From Lentzea albidocapillata subsp. violacea (GTDB lineage: Bacteria > Actinomycetota > Actinomycetes > Mycobacteriales > Pseudonocardiaceae), in assembly GCF_900100275.1 (NCBI RefSeq), contig NZ_FNET01000019.1, positions 1 to 64,000 of the forward strand: DNA of 64,000 nucleotides, given 5' to 3'. Of this stretch, positions 53,223 to 63,269 are shown piece by piece. The number at the start of each line of letters is the position of its first letter. Within the stretch, counting starts at the first letter, position 1. The notes beneath the pieces were generated by a model that made no database searches, had not been told where the DNA came from, and worked only from the letters and a program-made list of their open reading frames with translations. The translations under genes and the position numbers were made by a program.

Positions 53223-53858
53223 ATGGCGCAGACCGATGATCGGACAACCCGTTGGCAGCGGTATTGGGACCGCAAGTCCGCGAACTACGACAAAGAGATC
53301 GGCGTCCTGGATCGCAGGGTTTTCGGTGACTCTCGCAGGTGGGCATGTTCGCGCGCGACCGGCGAGATCCTCGAGGTCGCCGTGGGTACCGGGCTGAACT
53401 TACCCTTCTACGCCGACGACGTTGTCATCACCGGCCTGGACATCAGCAAGCAGATGCTCGATCTGGCCCGATCGCGAGCACAGGACGTAGGCCGCGAAGT
53501 GGCACTGCGGCAAGGGACTGCTCACGCATTGCCGTTCGTCGACGCCTCGTTCGACACCGTTTTGTGCACCTTGGGCTTGTGCGCCATACCCGATCACGAG
53601 ACAGCGGTCGATGAGATGGTGCGGGTGCTGCGCCCCGGTGGGCGGCTGATCCTCGTCGACCACGTCGCCAGCTCGGCACGCCTTGCGCGTGGTGTGCAGT
53701 GGCTGGTGGAGCGCATCACGATTCCGATGGCAGGAGAGCATTTTCTGCGTCGACCGCTGCACCTCGTTCAGGACCGCGGCCTAGAAGTGGAACTGCGGCA
53801 ACGGTTCAAGCTAGGCGTCGTGGAACGACTCGTCGCTCGCAAGCCGATCGACCACTGA
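53223..53858 (+). CDS. SAM-dependent methyltransferase (class I)
   Basis: A 211-residue enzyme. LEVAVGTGLNLPFY is the glycine-rich SAM motif I, TGLDISKQMLDLARSRA motif II and MVRVLRPGGRLILVDHV the post-motif strand. It resembles the UbiE/phospholipid methyltransferase subgroup. The ATG at 53223 has a weak ribosome site; the upstream frame extension is not supported. The substrate is unknown. Confidence 0.8.
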   Translation: MAQTDDRTTRWQRYWDRKSANYDKEIGVLDRRVFGDSRRWACSRATGEILEVAVGTGLNLPFYADDVVITGLDISKQMLDLARSRAQDVGREVALRQGTAHALPFVDASFDTVLCTLGLCAIPDHETAVDEMVRVLRPGGRLILVDHVASSARLARGVQWLVERITIPMAGEHFLRRPLHLVQDRGLEVELRQRFKLGVVERLVARKPIDH

Positions 53859-53945
53859 CCGACTGGCCGAACAGCTTCGCCGATCGTGGCTCAACAGCTG
53901 GGCGAGGCGGGTCTTCCAAGTCGCGGTCAGGGAATCTTCGACAGC

Positions 53946-53989
53946 GGCCGGCTCTCCTAGGGGTCCTTGGGGGAAGGAGAGAGCCGGCC
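53946..53989. terminator. Bidirectional hairpin terminator
   Basis: A perfect 11-base stem, GGCCGGCTCTC with GAGAGCCGGCC, around a 22-base loop between the convergent methyltransferase and MMPL genes. Confidence 0.7.
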
Positions 53990-53998
53990 CCGGTTCCG

Positions 53999-56263
53999 CT
54001 ACCGCGCTTCCGACAAGCCGAACTTGTTGTGGAAGGCGCGGAGCCATCCCGGCAACCACCAGTTGCCGTCGCCGCACATGCGCATCAGCGCGGGCATGAG
54101 CGCACCTCTGATCAGTGTTGCGTCCACGATCACCGCGATCGCGAGCCCGACACCGAGCAGCTTGACCGGAGTCAGCCCTGAGGTCGCGAAGGCGAACAGC
54201 ACCACCGCGACGATCACCGCGGCCGCCGTCACGAGCCTGCCGACCCGCTCGAGGCCCCCCGCGACCGAGGCCACGTTGTCACCAGTGAGCTCGTGGTGCT
54301 CCTTGATGCGGGACAACATGAACACCTGGTAGTCCATCGACACACCGAACGCCACGCAGAACATCAGGATCGGCATCCGGATGTTGACGTTGTCCGTGAC
54401 GATGAAGTCGCCCACCAACCAGCGCAGGTGGCCCTCCTGGAAAATGAAGACCATCGCTCCGAACGTGGCGGTGAGGCTGAGCAGGTTCATGAAGATGGCC
54501 TGCAACGGGATCAGCAGGCTGCCGGTGAACAGGAACAGCAGGATGAACGTGGTCACCGCGATGAACAGCAACACCCACGGCAACGCACCGCCGACGTTGA
54601 CCCGCGCGTCCACCAGCTGCGCGGCCTGACCGCCGACCAACCGGTCCGTGGACGGCGACGGCAGGTCTCGCACCTTCGCCACCAGGTCGCCACCCTGCGG
54701 CGAGTACGGCTCGGGCTCGGAGATGATCGACACCCAGGTGCCCACCTGCGCGTCGAACCTCGCCGAACTCGGGTCCGGCGGTGCGACCTGCTCCCCCTTG
54801 ATGTACGAACCGGTAGCGGCGTCGACCCTGGTGACGCCGCTGACCTGGGAGAGCTTGGTGGCGTAGTCGCCGATCTTCGTGGAGTCGGCCTGCGCGGGCA
54901 CGCCTGGCAGCACCACGGTGAGCGGAGAGTCCTCCTTGCTCGCGTAGTTGTCGCGGATGTATTGCGCGGCAACGTGTGCCGGTGCGTCGGGCGGCAGCAC
55001 GCGGTCGTCCGACTCGCCGAACTTCGCGCCCAGGAACGGCGATCCCACGACGAGCAGCAGGGCCGTCACGATCAGGAAGAACGGCAGCGGCCGCTTCATC
55101 ACGATCAGCGACCAGCGGTGCCAGAAGCCACCGCTGCCGTCGGTCTGCGCGGCCTTCTTGCGGGACCGGAACAGGCCCTGCAGGCTCAGCGCGTCGACCT
55201 TGCGTCCCAGCACCGACAGCAGGGCGGGCAGTACGACCACCGCACCCAGCGCAGCCAGCGCCACCACGGAGATGCCCGCGTAGGCGAACGAGCGCAGGAA
55301 GTTCATGGGGAACAACAACAGCGACGACATCGACACCGCGACGGTCAACGCGGAGAAGACGACTGTGCGGCCGGCGGTACGCACCGTTGTGCCGATCGCT
55401 TCCTTCACATCGGATCCGCTCGCCAGCTCCTCTCGGAATCTCGTGAGGATGAAGAGGCTGTAGTCGATGGCGAGGCCGAGCCCGAGCGCGATGGTGATGT
55501 TCACGGCGAACACCGACACCGGCACCATCATGTTGAACACCTTCAACATGACGAGCGCACCGACCACCGCCAGGCCACCCACCGCGAGCGGCGTCAGCGC
55601 GGCGATGACACCGCGGAACACCAGCAGCAGGATCAGCAACGTGAGCGGCGCGGCGATGAGCTCGGCCCGCACCAGGTCCTCGTCGCTCTGCGTGTTGACC
55701 TCAGCCCTGACCTGCGCGACACCCGTTGCCTCGACGGTGAACCCGTCGCGCTTGCCGACGATGTTCGGCACGATGCGCGTGGTCGCCTTGCTGACCTCGT
55801 TCTCGTCGCCGGCGAGCCGGACGAGCACCATCGCGGACTTGCTGTCCTCACCGCGAAGTGGCGGCGCGCCGTTCAGGCTCCAGAACGACTCCGCCTGCAC
55901 CACACCGGATTCCTTGGCGAGCCGGTCCGTGAGCTCCGTGCCGAACTTGACCGCGGCGGGGTCCTCGACGGACCCCGGCGTCTTCACCAGGAACACCAGA
56001 TGTGGTGCTCCTGCCTTGAAGTCCTTGTTCAGGATGTTGTCGGCGCGGGTCGCCTCCGCGTTGGTCGCGGTGATCCCGCCTTCGGACAGGCGTTCCGTGA
56101 CATCCGATCCGAACGGCAGCGCGAGTCCGATCGCGACGACCACGGCGACCAGCACCAGGATCCGGCGCCGGAAGACGCCGTGTCCGATGCGTTCCAGCAG
56201 TGAGCGCTTAGCCCCCTTGCCGATGCCGGGCGGCGCCTCCCGCTCCTTCTGGTCCGCTGTCAT
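53999..56263 (-). CDS. MMPL/RND-family transporter
   Basis: A 754-residue exporter with the MMPL plan: helix 1 at about 25-45, a large outer domain, five helices (about 180-350), a second helix and outer domain (about 395-545), then the last five helices (about 560-740). FNMMVPVSVFAVNITIALGL and GVSMDYQVFMLSRIKEHH are the Asp-containing proton-relay helices. The ATG at 56263 has GAGGAG upstream; the ATG/TG further up is less likely. Substrates are probably lipids or drugs. An AraC regulator lies just upstream. Confidence 0.85.
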   Translation of the reverse strand: MTADQKEREAPPGIGKGAKRSLLERIGHGVFRRRILVLVAVVVAIGLALPFGSDVTERLSEGGITATNAEATRADNILNKDFKAGAPHLVFLVKTPGSVEDPAAVKFGTELTDRLAKESGVVQAESFWSLNGAPPLRGEDSKSAMVLVRLAGDENEVSKATTRIVPNIVGKRDGFTVEATGVAQVRAEVNTQSDEDLVRAELIAAPLTLLILLLVFRGVIAALTPLAVGGLAVVGALVMLKVFNMMVPVSVFAVNITIALGLGLAIDYSLFILTRFREELASGSDVKEAIGTTVRTAGRTVVFSALTVAVSMSSLLLFPMNFLRSFAYAGISVVALAALGAVVVLPALLSVLGRKVDALSLQGLFRSRKKAAQTDGSGGFWHRWSLIVMKRPLPFFLIVTALLLVVGSPFLGAKFGESDDRVLPPDAPAHVAAQYIRDNYASKEDSPLTVVLPGVPAQADSTKIGDYATKLSQVSGVTRVDAATGSYIKGEQVAPPDPSSARFDAQVGTWVSIISEPEPYSPQGGDLVAKVRDLPSPSTDRLVGGQAAQLVDARVNVGGALPWVLLFIAVTTFILLFLFTGSLLIPLQAIFMNLLSLTATFGAMVFIFQEGHLRWLVGDFIVTDNVNIRMPILMFCVAFGVSMDYQVFMLSRIKEHHELTGDNVASVAGGLERVGRLVTAAAVIVAVVLFAFATSGLTPVKLLGVGLAIAVIVDATLIRGALMPALMRMCGDGNWWLPGWLRAFHNKFGLSEAR

Positions 56264-56386
56264 GTGTTGCTCACTCCTCGGTGAAACTCCTGCGGGCGGG
56301 TGATCGTCACCCGATGACAAGAGTCTGCGGGCGCGGCCCGTCCCGAGACTTGTAAGAAACGGCTATACCCACCGGGGGTACGCGCG

Positions 56387-57214
56387 CTACCTCGCGCGGC
56401 CGTGCCGTTCGGGGACGTCCATGCATCCCAACGTCACCTTCTCGCAGTCCTCGCTCGGAGGGTGTGGGGACACCGCTTTGGCGAGCAGCGACGGTGCAAG
56501 GCCGAAGGTGCGGCGGGTGACGTTGGTGAGGTGTGCGGAATCGGTGAATCCCGCGGTGTGCGCGGCCTCGGTCAGCGTGGCGCCACCGAGTACCGACTCG
56601 ACGGCTCGTTGTAGCCGCAACCACAGCACGTAACGGCGGAACGACAGGCCGATCTCGGACGCGAACAAGTGCCGCAAGCGGCTGTCCGAGATGCCCACCG
56701 CGTCACTCACCTCGGACAACGAGACCGGGCCGCTGATGATCGTCGGCAGATAACGGATGGCGTCCACGAGCACTGGGTGGCCCACGACACCGGTCACGAC
56801 TCGGCAGTCGACACCCAGCGTGACGAAGATGCGGCACACCAGTGCTTCGGGCTCCTGGTCGTCGCGGCTCAGCAACGCGGGCGTCAACGTGCTCGCAGAA
56901 TCGACCCACGCAGCGACGGACGACGAGACGCCGCGTGCGACGAGTTCCCGGCCGGTGGTGCTCTCCGGTTCGAGATAGAGCATCACCGTGCGTGGGTTGC
57001 CCTCGACGATGGCGTGCGGCTCGTTAGCCGGGATCACGGCGGACTGGCAGCGCTGCCGCCGGCCCTCTCCGTCCTGGAGCTCGACCTGGCCGTCGGCGAG
57101 AACGATCTGGATCGCGTGGTGCGCGTGTTCGGCCGCCTGGCCGACCGCACCGAGGTAGAGCTGCCACCCCGGCCGGATCACGCCGATCCCACCGCTCCAG
57201 GTGCTGCCCGCCAT
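56387..57214 (-). CDS. AraC-family transcriptional regulator
   Basis: A 275-residue protein with a cupin-like N-terminal domain (about 10-120, HAHHAIQIVLADGQVEL) and a C-terminal double helix-turn-helix (about 165-260). The recognition-helix landmarks are AVGISDSRLRHLFASEIGLS and AAHTAGFTDSAHLTNVTRR. The ATG at 57214 follows GGGGAGG. It lies 123 bases upstream of the MMPL gene in the same direction and may control it (inference). Confidence 0.82.
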   Translation of the reverse strand: MAGSTWSGGIGVIRPGWQLYLGAVGQAAEHAHHAIQIVLADGQVELQDGEGRRQRCQSAVIPANEPHAIVEGNPRTVMLYLEPESTTGRELVARGVSSSVAAWVDSASTLTPALLSRDDQEPEALVCRIFVTLGVDCRVVTGVVGHPVLVDAIRYLPTIISGPVSLSEVSDAVGISDSRLRHLFASEIGLSFRRYVLWLRLQRAVESVLGGATLTEAAHTAGFTDSAHLTNVTRRTFGLAPSLLAKAVSPHPPSEDCEKVTLGCMDVPERHGRAR

Positions 57215-57273
57215 CAGCCTCCCCTGTCCACGCCGGTCGCCGCACGTGGGCACCATTGTGACAGGGGCGCACA

Positions 57274-57495
57274 TCAGACGGTCGATTCGTCCGATTCAGC
57301 GACGTGTGCGAACGCGCGCACCTGCGCCGTCAACGCCACCTTGCCCGTGTTCTCGACCTCGACGCTGATGCCGAAGACGATCTCGGTGAAACCGCGGATT
57401 CGCGGCGTGACCGACACCAGTTCGGCAGTCGTGCGGATTCGGGTGCCCGCCGTGACCGGCGCCGAGAACCGCAGCCGGTCCATGCCCTTGTTGAG
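57274..57495 (-). pseudogene. MaoC-like dehydratase, C-terminal remnant
   Basis: From about 57495 the frame reads RLNKGMDRLRFSAPVTAGTR, then a strand pattern ending VRAFAHVAES. This matches the C-terminal half of NodN/MaoC hot-dog dehydratases (usual length about 150). The N-terminal half, including the catalytic Asp/His, is absent, replaced by unrelated sequence up to the 57786 gene. Confidence 0.65.
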
Positions 57496-57785
57496 CCGGT
57501 CGGCAGGCCCCCGCGAAGCCCCTGGACAGCTCTCTGCAGCCTGTGCCGGTTGCATTGGATCAGATGGACCGGTCCCGTCGGCTGCTGGTGATCACAGCAG
57601 TCGCGGTGAAGAAGCGGCTGCGAGGCGTGGCCTCGAGCACTGCCGGCGAGTTTGTTTCCTGCAGCTTTCCCGGCGTCTGTAACGCAACCCTGCGTGGAAC
57701 CGACCTTCGATGCGACGAGCAACTACTACGGGGTCTAGTAGCCGCGATGTCGCACAGAGTGATCGGTTACCGAGAGGTGGACAGC

Positions 57786-60700
57786 ATGACGGCGCCGAAG
57801 GCCAGACCCCTTCCGCTGCTGAGACGTCTTTCCCGCATGATGCTGTCCCTTGTGGTCGGTGCGGGCGTGGCCATGCCGTTCGTGGTCGCGTCCGCACCGA
57901 TGGCGTTAGCGGCTCCGTGCGATGCGCCGGTGTCCAACAAGGTTCTGTGCGAGAACACCAAACCCGGCACGCCGGACTGGCAGGTCTCCTCGCGGGACGA
58001 CTCGATCCTCGGCTACACCACCGACATCAGCGTCACGCCCGGCGGTCGCGTCGACTTCAAGATGCTGACCACGGCGTCGTCGTACACGGTCGACATCTAC
58101 CGCCTGGGTTGGTACGCGGGCGTGGGTGCGCGACACATGGGCCAGGTCAGCCGCAACACCGCGCAGAACCAGCCGGCCTGTCTGCGGGACGCGCCAACAG
58201 CGCTCATCGACTGCGGTAACTGGGCGGTCTCGGTGAGCTGGACCGTGCCCTCCGACGCGGTCTCAGGCATCTATTATGCGCGGACCCGGCGCAATGACAC
58301 CGGCGCGCAGAACGAGATCGTGTTCGTTGTTCGTGACGACACCTCACGCTCGAAGATCTTCTTCCAGACGTCGGACGCCACCTGGGTCGCGTACAACCGC
58401 TACGGCGGCAACAGCCTCTACTTCGGCGACGGTCCTGGCCAGGGTGGGTCGTCGTACAAGGTGAGCTACAACCGTCCGTACACCGGCGGTGACGGCGACG
58501 AGAACTTCATCTTCAACGCCGAGTACCCGATGCTGCGCTTCCTGGAGGCGAACGGGTACGACGTGAGCTACACGACTGAGGTCGACACGGCTCGCCGCGG
58601 CCAGCTCATCAAGAACCACAAGGTGTTCATGCCGGTCGGGCACCCGGAGTACTGGTCGAACGAGCAGCGCGCCAACGTCGAGTCCGCTCGCGACGCCGGC
58701 GTGAACCTCGCGTTCCTGACAGGCAATGAGATCTTCTGGAAGCACCGGTGGGAGAAGAGCATCGACTCCTCCCAGACCGACTGGCGGACTGTCGCAGCTT
58801 TCAAGGAGACCAAGGGCACCCAGAACGACGGCCTGAACGACTGGACCGGCACTTGGCGCGACCCGCGCTTCAGTCCGCCCCAGGACGGCGGCCGACCCGA
58901 GAACGCATTGCTGGGCAACCTCTTCACCGTCAACGGCCGCCGCGACGACTCGCTGCAGGTACCCGCCGCCTACGGCAAGATGCGGCTCTGGCGGCACACC
59001 AGTCTGCAGAACATGACCGCGGGCACCACATACACCTTCGAGCCAGGCACGCTGGGTTACGAATGGAACACCGTGGAGGACAACGGGTTCCAGCCTCCGG
59101 GTGTGGCGCAGCTGTCGCGTACCGTGGTCGACCTGCAGGGTTACTACGTGTTGAAAAACCACGGCGACGAGTACGGCTCCGAGGTCAAGACACACGCGAT
59201 CACCTACTACCGACACCCCAGTGGTTCGCTGGTGTTCGCCGCAGGCACCGTGCAGTGGGCATGGGGCGTGGACGACGAGCACGCCTTCCGCACCAACACA
59301 CCGACCGCCGACGTCCGGATGAAGCAGGCCACGATCAACTTCCTGGCGGACATGGGCGTGTTCCCATCTACGCTGCAAGCCGGCCTGACCGCGGCGACGA
59401 CGAGCAGCGACACCGCGCCGCCCGGCGTGACGATCAGCACGGTGCCCGCACAGTCCACGGTCGGGCAGCCGTACACGTTCTCCGGCACGGTGATCGACGC
59501 AGCGGGCCAGGTGGCCGGTGTCGAAGTGTCCACCGACGGCGGCAACCGCTGGCATCCGGCGACGTGGCAAGCCGGGCAGACGACGTGGAGCTACACCTAC
59601 ACGCCCGCGCAGTCGGGCCCGGCGCAGTTGAGGGTCCGCGCGGTCGACGACTCGGCGAACCTCTCCGCGCCGGTTTCCGCAACGCCTGGTGTGTCGTCCA
59701 GGACGTGTCCGTGCGGTGTCTTCAGCGGTACTGACCTGCCGAAGGTTGTTTCGGCGAACGACAGCTCCGCGCTCGAACTCGGCATGAAGTTCCGCAGCAG
59801 CACCTCAGGTTACGTGCGGGGTGTGCGGTTCTACAAGGGCGAAGGCAACACCGGCACGCACACCGGCACGCTCTGGTCGACCAGCGGTGAGCCGCTGGCC
59901 ACCGGCACGTTCGTCAACGAGACCGCGACAGGCTGGCAGACGCTGCTGTTCCCGTCACCGATCGCAGTGCAGGCGAACACCACCTACATCGCCTCCTACT
60001 TCGCCCCGACAGGCCGCTTCTCGTACGACACCGAGTACTTCTTCCGCAAGAAAAAATACCTGGAGCCACTGACCGGCCTGGAGTCCGGCGTGGACGGAAC
60101 CAACGGCGTCTTCAAGTTCGGCTCGGGCTTCCCCAGCAACACCTTCGGTGACACCAACTACTGGGTCGACGTGGTCTGGGCGCCGGACCCCGGCCCGGAC
60201 ACCCGCGCACCGGTCCAGACGGCCAGCTCGCCCGTCGCCGACGCCGGTTCGGTCGCACTCACCACGACGGTGTCGGGCATGTTCGACGAAGCGGTGACGC
60301 TCACCGGCGCGCAGTTCACGGTGACCGGCCCGAGCGGCGCGGTGTCCGGCACGATGTCGTTGTCCGCGGACACGCGAACAGTCACGTTCACACCGTCGGT
60401 GCCGCTGACAGCCGCGACCACCTACACGGCGGCGCTCAAAGCCGCCGACGTGTCGAACAACATGTCAGCGCAGACGAACTGGACGTTCACCACAGGATCA
60501 CCACGTCCGGCGGCGTGCCCGTGCACCGTCTGGGACGACTTCGCCGCGCCGGCCACAATGGACTCCGGTGACACCAACCAGGTCGAGGTGGGGACCAAGG
60601 TTCGCTTCGACGGCAAGGGCGAGGTCCTCGGCGTCCGGTTCTACAAGAGCACCGGCAACACCGGCACCCACACCGGCTCGTTGTGGACCTCCACGGGCCA

Positions 60701-62594
60701 GCTCCTGGCACAAGGCACGTTCACAGTGGAAACCACATCCGGCTGGCAGAAGCTGATGTTCTCCTCGCCAGTCGCGGTGCAGGCGAACACCACCTACGTC
60801 GTGTCGTACTACGCGCCGAACGGCCGATACTCGGTCAGCTCCGGCTACTTCAACGGCCAGGGTGCGGACTACAAGTCCCTGCACGCCTTGCAGAACGGCA
60901 CCGACGGTGGCAACGGCGTCTACCGCTACGGCAGCGGCGGAGGCTTCCCGAGCTCGTCATACAACGCGACGAACTACTGGGTCGACGTCATCTACCGCAA
61001 CGGCCTCAACGGCGACACCACACCGCCGACGCTGACCAACCGCACGCCGGGCGTCGACGCGACGAACGTCTCGCTCACTGCGCCACTGACGGCAACGTTC
61101 AGCGAACCGGTCGACCCGGCCTCGGCGCAGCTCTGGCTGACCGATCCCAGGGGCGGCAAGCTGACCGGCTCGGTGTCGCTCTCGGCTGACCAGAAGACGG
61201 TGACCTGGACACCGGCGGGCAAGCTCGCACCGGGCACTCGCTACCAGGCGCACGTGGGCATCGCCGACGCGAACGGCATCGCGCTGGCCGCGCCGGCGGA
61301 GTGGGGCTTCACCACCACGACGACGCCAACCTGTCCGTGTTCACTGTTCAGCACAGCGACCGTGCCCACCGTGACATCCACGGACGACGGCGGCGCCTAC
61401 GAGCTCGGTGTCCGGTTCTCGCCGACGCAGTCCGGCCAGATCACCGGCGTGAAGTTCTACAAGGGCACGGGCAACACCGGCACCCACACCGGCTCCCTGT
61501 GGAACGCCTCCGGCACGCGTCTCGCAACCGGTACGTTCAGCGGTGAGACCGCGACCGGCTGGCAGACGCTGACATTCGCGCAGCCGGTGATCGTAAGCGC
61601 GGGCCAGACCTACACCGCGTCGTACACGACCACCACGGGCCGCTACGCGGTGAACGGTGGATACTTCGCCACCGGTCCGGTCAACTCGGCACCCCTGACG
61701 GCACCGCAGGAGCAGAACGGTGTGTTCGTGCCGGGCTCTGGCTTCCCGACGATGACGTACGGCTCCGGCAACTACTGGGTCGACGTCGTCTACCAGCCGA
61801 ACGCGGACAACGACGCCCCGGTGGTACAGAGCCGCACCCCGTTGGACGGTGCGACCGCAGTCGGGTTGACGAGCACCGTATCGGTGTCGTTCAACGAACC
61901 TGTTGAGCTGGGTAGCGCGCAGTTCTCCCTGACCGATCCCGGTGGGGCGAAACTCTCCGGCACGCTGTCGCTGTCCGGCGACCAGCGCACCATCACGTGG
62001 GCTCCATCCGCGAGGTTGGCGGCGGGGGCGCGCTATACGGCAAGTCTGCGGATCGCAGACGCGTACGGGAACCTGATGCCCGCGGCGACCACGTGGTCGT
62101 TCACCACCACGTCGACGCAGGCATGTCCGTGCTCCTTGTTCAGCACTGCAACAGTTCCGACAGTCACGGCGACCAATGACAGCGGCGCCTACGAGCTGGG
62201 TGTCAGGTTCACGTCCTCGGCCAACGGCCGGATCACCGGCGTGAAGTTCTACAAGGGCGCGGCCAACACCGGCACCCACACCGGATCCCTCTGGACCGCC
62301 GACGGGACTCGGCTGGCAACCGGCACGTTCTCCAACGAGACGGAGACCGGCTGGCAGACGCTGACGTTCACCACCCCGATGGACGTCACCGCCGGCGTCA
62401 CCTACGTCGCGTCGTACACCACGACAACAGGCAGGTACGCGCTCGACACCGGGTACTTCTCGGCATCGGCCGTGACCAGCTCGCCGCTCAGCGCGGGGAC
62501 CGCCAACGGCGTGTTCCAGGCGGGATCGGGATTCCCGTCGACCACGTACAACGGCGGCAACTACTGGGTGGACGTGGTGTTCGAACAGAGCTGA
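57786..62594 (+). CDS. Large secreted modular protein: dimethylformamidase-like head, DUF4082 and Big_5-like repeats
   Basis: A 1602-residue exported protein with a signal peptide to about residue 43. Residues about 50-545 resemble the large subunit of N,N-dimethylformamidase (VDIYRLGWYAG, FMPVGHPEYWS, FLTGNEIFWKHRWE). An Ig-like segment (about 550-635) follows. Then come four DUF4082 domains (about 636-800, 905-1080, 1180-1340, 1440-1602), each with GVRFYKGxGNTGTHTGxLW or a close variant and YWVDVV, alternating with three Big_5-like domains with FxEPV. GAGAGGTGG precedes the ATG at 57786. An extracellular carbohydrate or wall-binding function is inferred. Confidence 0.82.
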   Translation: MTAPKARPLPLLRRLSRMMLSLVVGAGVAMPFVVASAPMALAAPCDAPVSNKVLCENTKPGTPDWQVSSRDDSILGYTTDISVTPGGRVDFKMLTTASSYTVDIYRLGWYAGVGARHMGQVSRNTAQNQPACLRDAPTALIDCGNWAVSVSWTVPSDAVSGIYYARTRRNDTGAQNEIVFVVRDDTSRSKIFFQTSDATWVAYNRYGGNSLYFGDGPGQGGSSYKVSYNRPYTGGDGDENFIFNAEYPMLRFLEANGYDVSYTTEVDTARRGQLIKNHKVFMPVGHPEYWSNEQRANVESARDAGVNLAFLTGNEIFWKHRWEKSIDSSQTDWRTVAAFKETKGTQNDGLNDWTGTWRDPRFSPPQDGGRPENALLGNLFTVNGRRDDSLQVPAAYGKMRLWRHTSLQNMTAGTTYTFEPGTLGYEWNTVEDNGFQPPGVAQLSRTVVDLQGYYVLKNHGDEYGSEVKTHAITYYRHPSGSLVFAAGTVQWAWGVDDEHAFRTNTPTADVRMKQATINFLADMGVFPSTLQAGLTAATTSSDTAPPGVTISTVPAQSTVGQPYTFSGTVIDAAGQVAGVEVSTDGGNRWHPATWQAGQTTWSYTYTPAQSGPAQLRVRAVDDSANLSAPVSATPGVSSRTCPCGVFSGTDLPKVVSANDSSALELGMKFRSSTSGYVRGVRFYKGEGNTGTHTGTLWSTSGEPLATGTFVNETATGWQTLLFPSPIAVQANTTYIASYFAPTGRFSYDTEYFFRKKKYLEPLTGLESGVDGTNGVFKFGSGFPSNTFGDTNYWVDVVWAPDPGPDTRAPVQTASSPVADAGSVALTTTVSGMFDEAVTLTGAQFTVTGPSGAVSGTMSLSADTRTVTFTPSVPLTAATTYTAALKAADVSNNMSAQTNWTFTTGSPRPAACPCTVWDDFAAPATMDSGDTNQVEVGTKVRFDGKGEVLGVRFYKSTGNTGTHTGSLWTSTGQLLAQGTFTVETTSGWQKLMFSSPVAVQANTTYVVSYYAPNGRYSVSSGYFNGQGADYKSLHALQNGTDGGNGVYRYGSGGGFPSSSYNATNYWVDVIYRNGLNGDTTPPTLTNRTPGVDATNVSLTAPLTATFSEPVDPASAQLWLTDPRGGKLTGSVSLSADQKTVTWTPAGKLAPGTRYQAHVGIADANGIALAAPAEWGFTTTTTPTCPCSLFSTATVPTVTSTDDGGAYELGVRFSPTQSGQITGVKFYKGTGNTGTHTGSLWNASGTRLATGTFSGETATGWQTLTFAQPVIVSAGQTYTASYTTTTGRYAVNGGYFATGPVNSAPLTAPQEQNGVFVPGSGFPTMTYGSGNYWVDVVYQPNADNDAPVVQSRTPLDGATAVGLTSTVSVSFNEPVELGSAQFSLTDPGGAKLSGTLSLSGDQRTITWAPSARLAAGARYTASLRIADAYGNLMPAATTWSFTTTSTQACPCSLFSTATVPTVTATNDSGAYELGVRFTSSANGRITGVKFYKGAANTGTHTGSLWTADGTRLATGTFSNETETGWQTLTFTTPMDVTAGVTYVASYTTTTGRYALDTGYFSASAVTSSPLSAGTANGVFQAGSGFPSTTYNGGNYWVDVVFEQS

Positions 62595-62607
62595 TCGGGA
62601 AGTGCAG

Positions 62608-62647
62608 AACGGCGGGCCGCGCGGACATCCATGCGGCCCGCCGTTTC
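62608..62647 (+). terminator. Hairpin terminator after the modular secreted protein
   Basis: A perfect 13-base stem, AACGGCGGGCCGC with GCGGCCCGCCGTT, and a 12-base loop, followed by TTCGTT. It lies 14 bases after the stop and serves the convergent gene too. Confidence 0.8.
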
Positions 62648-62664
62648 GTTCACAGGGCAAAGCT

Positions 62665-63201
62665 TCACGTCTCGCTTGCAACGGTGTCTGCAGGCTCGAT
62701 ACCTGCGACGAGGTTGAAGGCACCAGTGAGCAGGTTGAGGGTCACCACGCCGACCACCTCCGCGATGACGCGGTTGCTCCAGCCGTGTATCCGAAGCCCA
62801 GCAACGTCGTCGTCTGAGATTCCGGATGGCTCTGCGAGAACGCGCACCGCGAAGGCGATCAGTGCCGCCTCCCGCGGATCGACGGCGGTTCCCTGGCGTG
62901 CGAGGACGATGTCGCTGTCGCTTACCCCGTTCGCACGGGCAGCCTCGGTGTGCGCGGCCAAGCAGGTACCGCAGCCTATCCACTCCTGCGCGGCAAGGGA
63001 GATCTTCTCGCTGAGGGCGCGTGGCAGCTTGACACGTTTGAGAGCTCGCGAGAAGTCCAGGTAGCCCTGTAGCAGTGCGGGTGAATGGGCCATGCTGCTC
63101 ACCATGTCGCCGACCGAATCATGTCGCGTGATGATGTCGGTGAGCAGTTCGCGAGACTTCTCCGGGGCGTCCGCTGGGTCGAGTGCGGGGATGCGTCGCA
63201 T
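62665..63201 (-). CDS. Carboxymuconolactone decarboxylase/AhpD-like protein
   Basis: A 178-residue all-helical protein. EWIGCGTCLAAHTEAAR carries the CxxC and downstream His of the AhpD-type alkylhydroperoxidase active site. AGGAG precedes the ATG at 63201; the longer frame is rejected. Peroxidase or thiol-redox activity is likely. The MFS transporter gene upstream is separated by a terminator. Confidence 0.82.
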   Translation of the reverse strand: MRRIPALDPADAPEKSRELLTDIITRHDSVGDMVSSMAHSPALLQGYLDFSRALKRVKLPRALSEKISLAAQEWIGCGTCLAAHTEAARANGVSDSDIVLARQGTAVDPREAALIAFAVRVLAEPSGISDDDVAGLRIHGWSNRVIAEVVGVVTLNLLTGAFNLVAGIEPADTVASET

Positions 63202-63222
63202 GTGGAGCTCCTGAAGTGGGAG

Positions 63223-63257
63223 GGTTGCCGCCCGCCGTGGTGAGGCGGGCGGCAACC
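63223..63257 (-). terminator. Hairpin terminator of the MFS gene
   Basis: A perfect 14-base stem, GGTTGCCGCCCGCC with GGCGGGCGGCAACC, around GTGGTGA. It lies just after the transporter stop (63270). Confidence 0.8.
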
Positions 63258-63269
63258 GAGGTGGGTGGC

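Noticed and set aside
54293-56203. 636-codon plus-strand open frame
   Set aside because: Antisense to the MMPL transporter and dominated by His/Gln/Arg; a product of high-GC codon bias.
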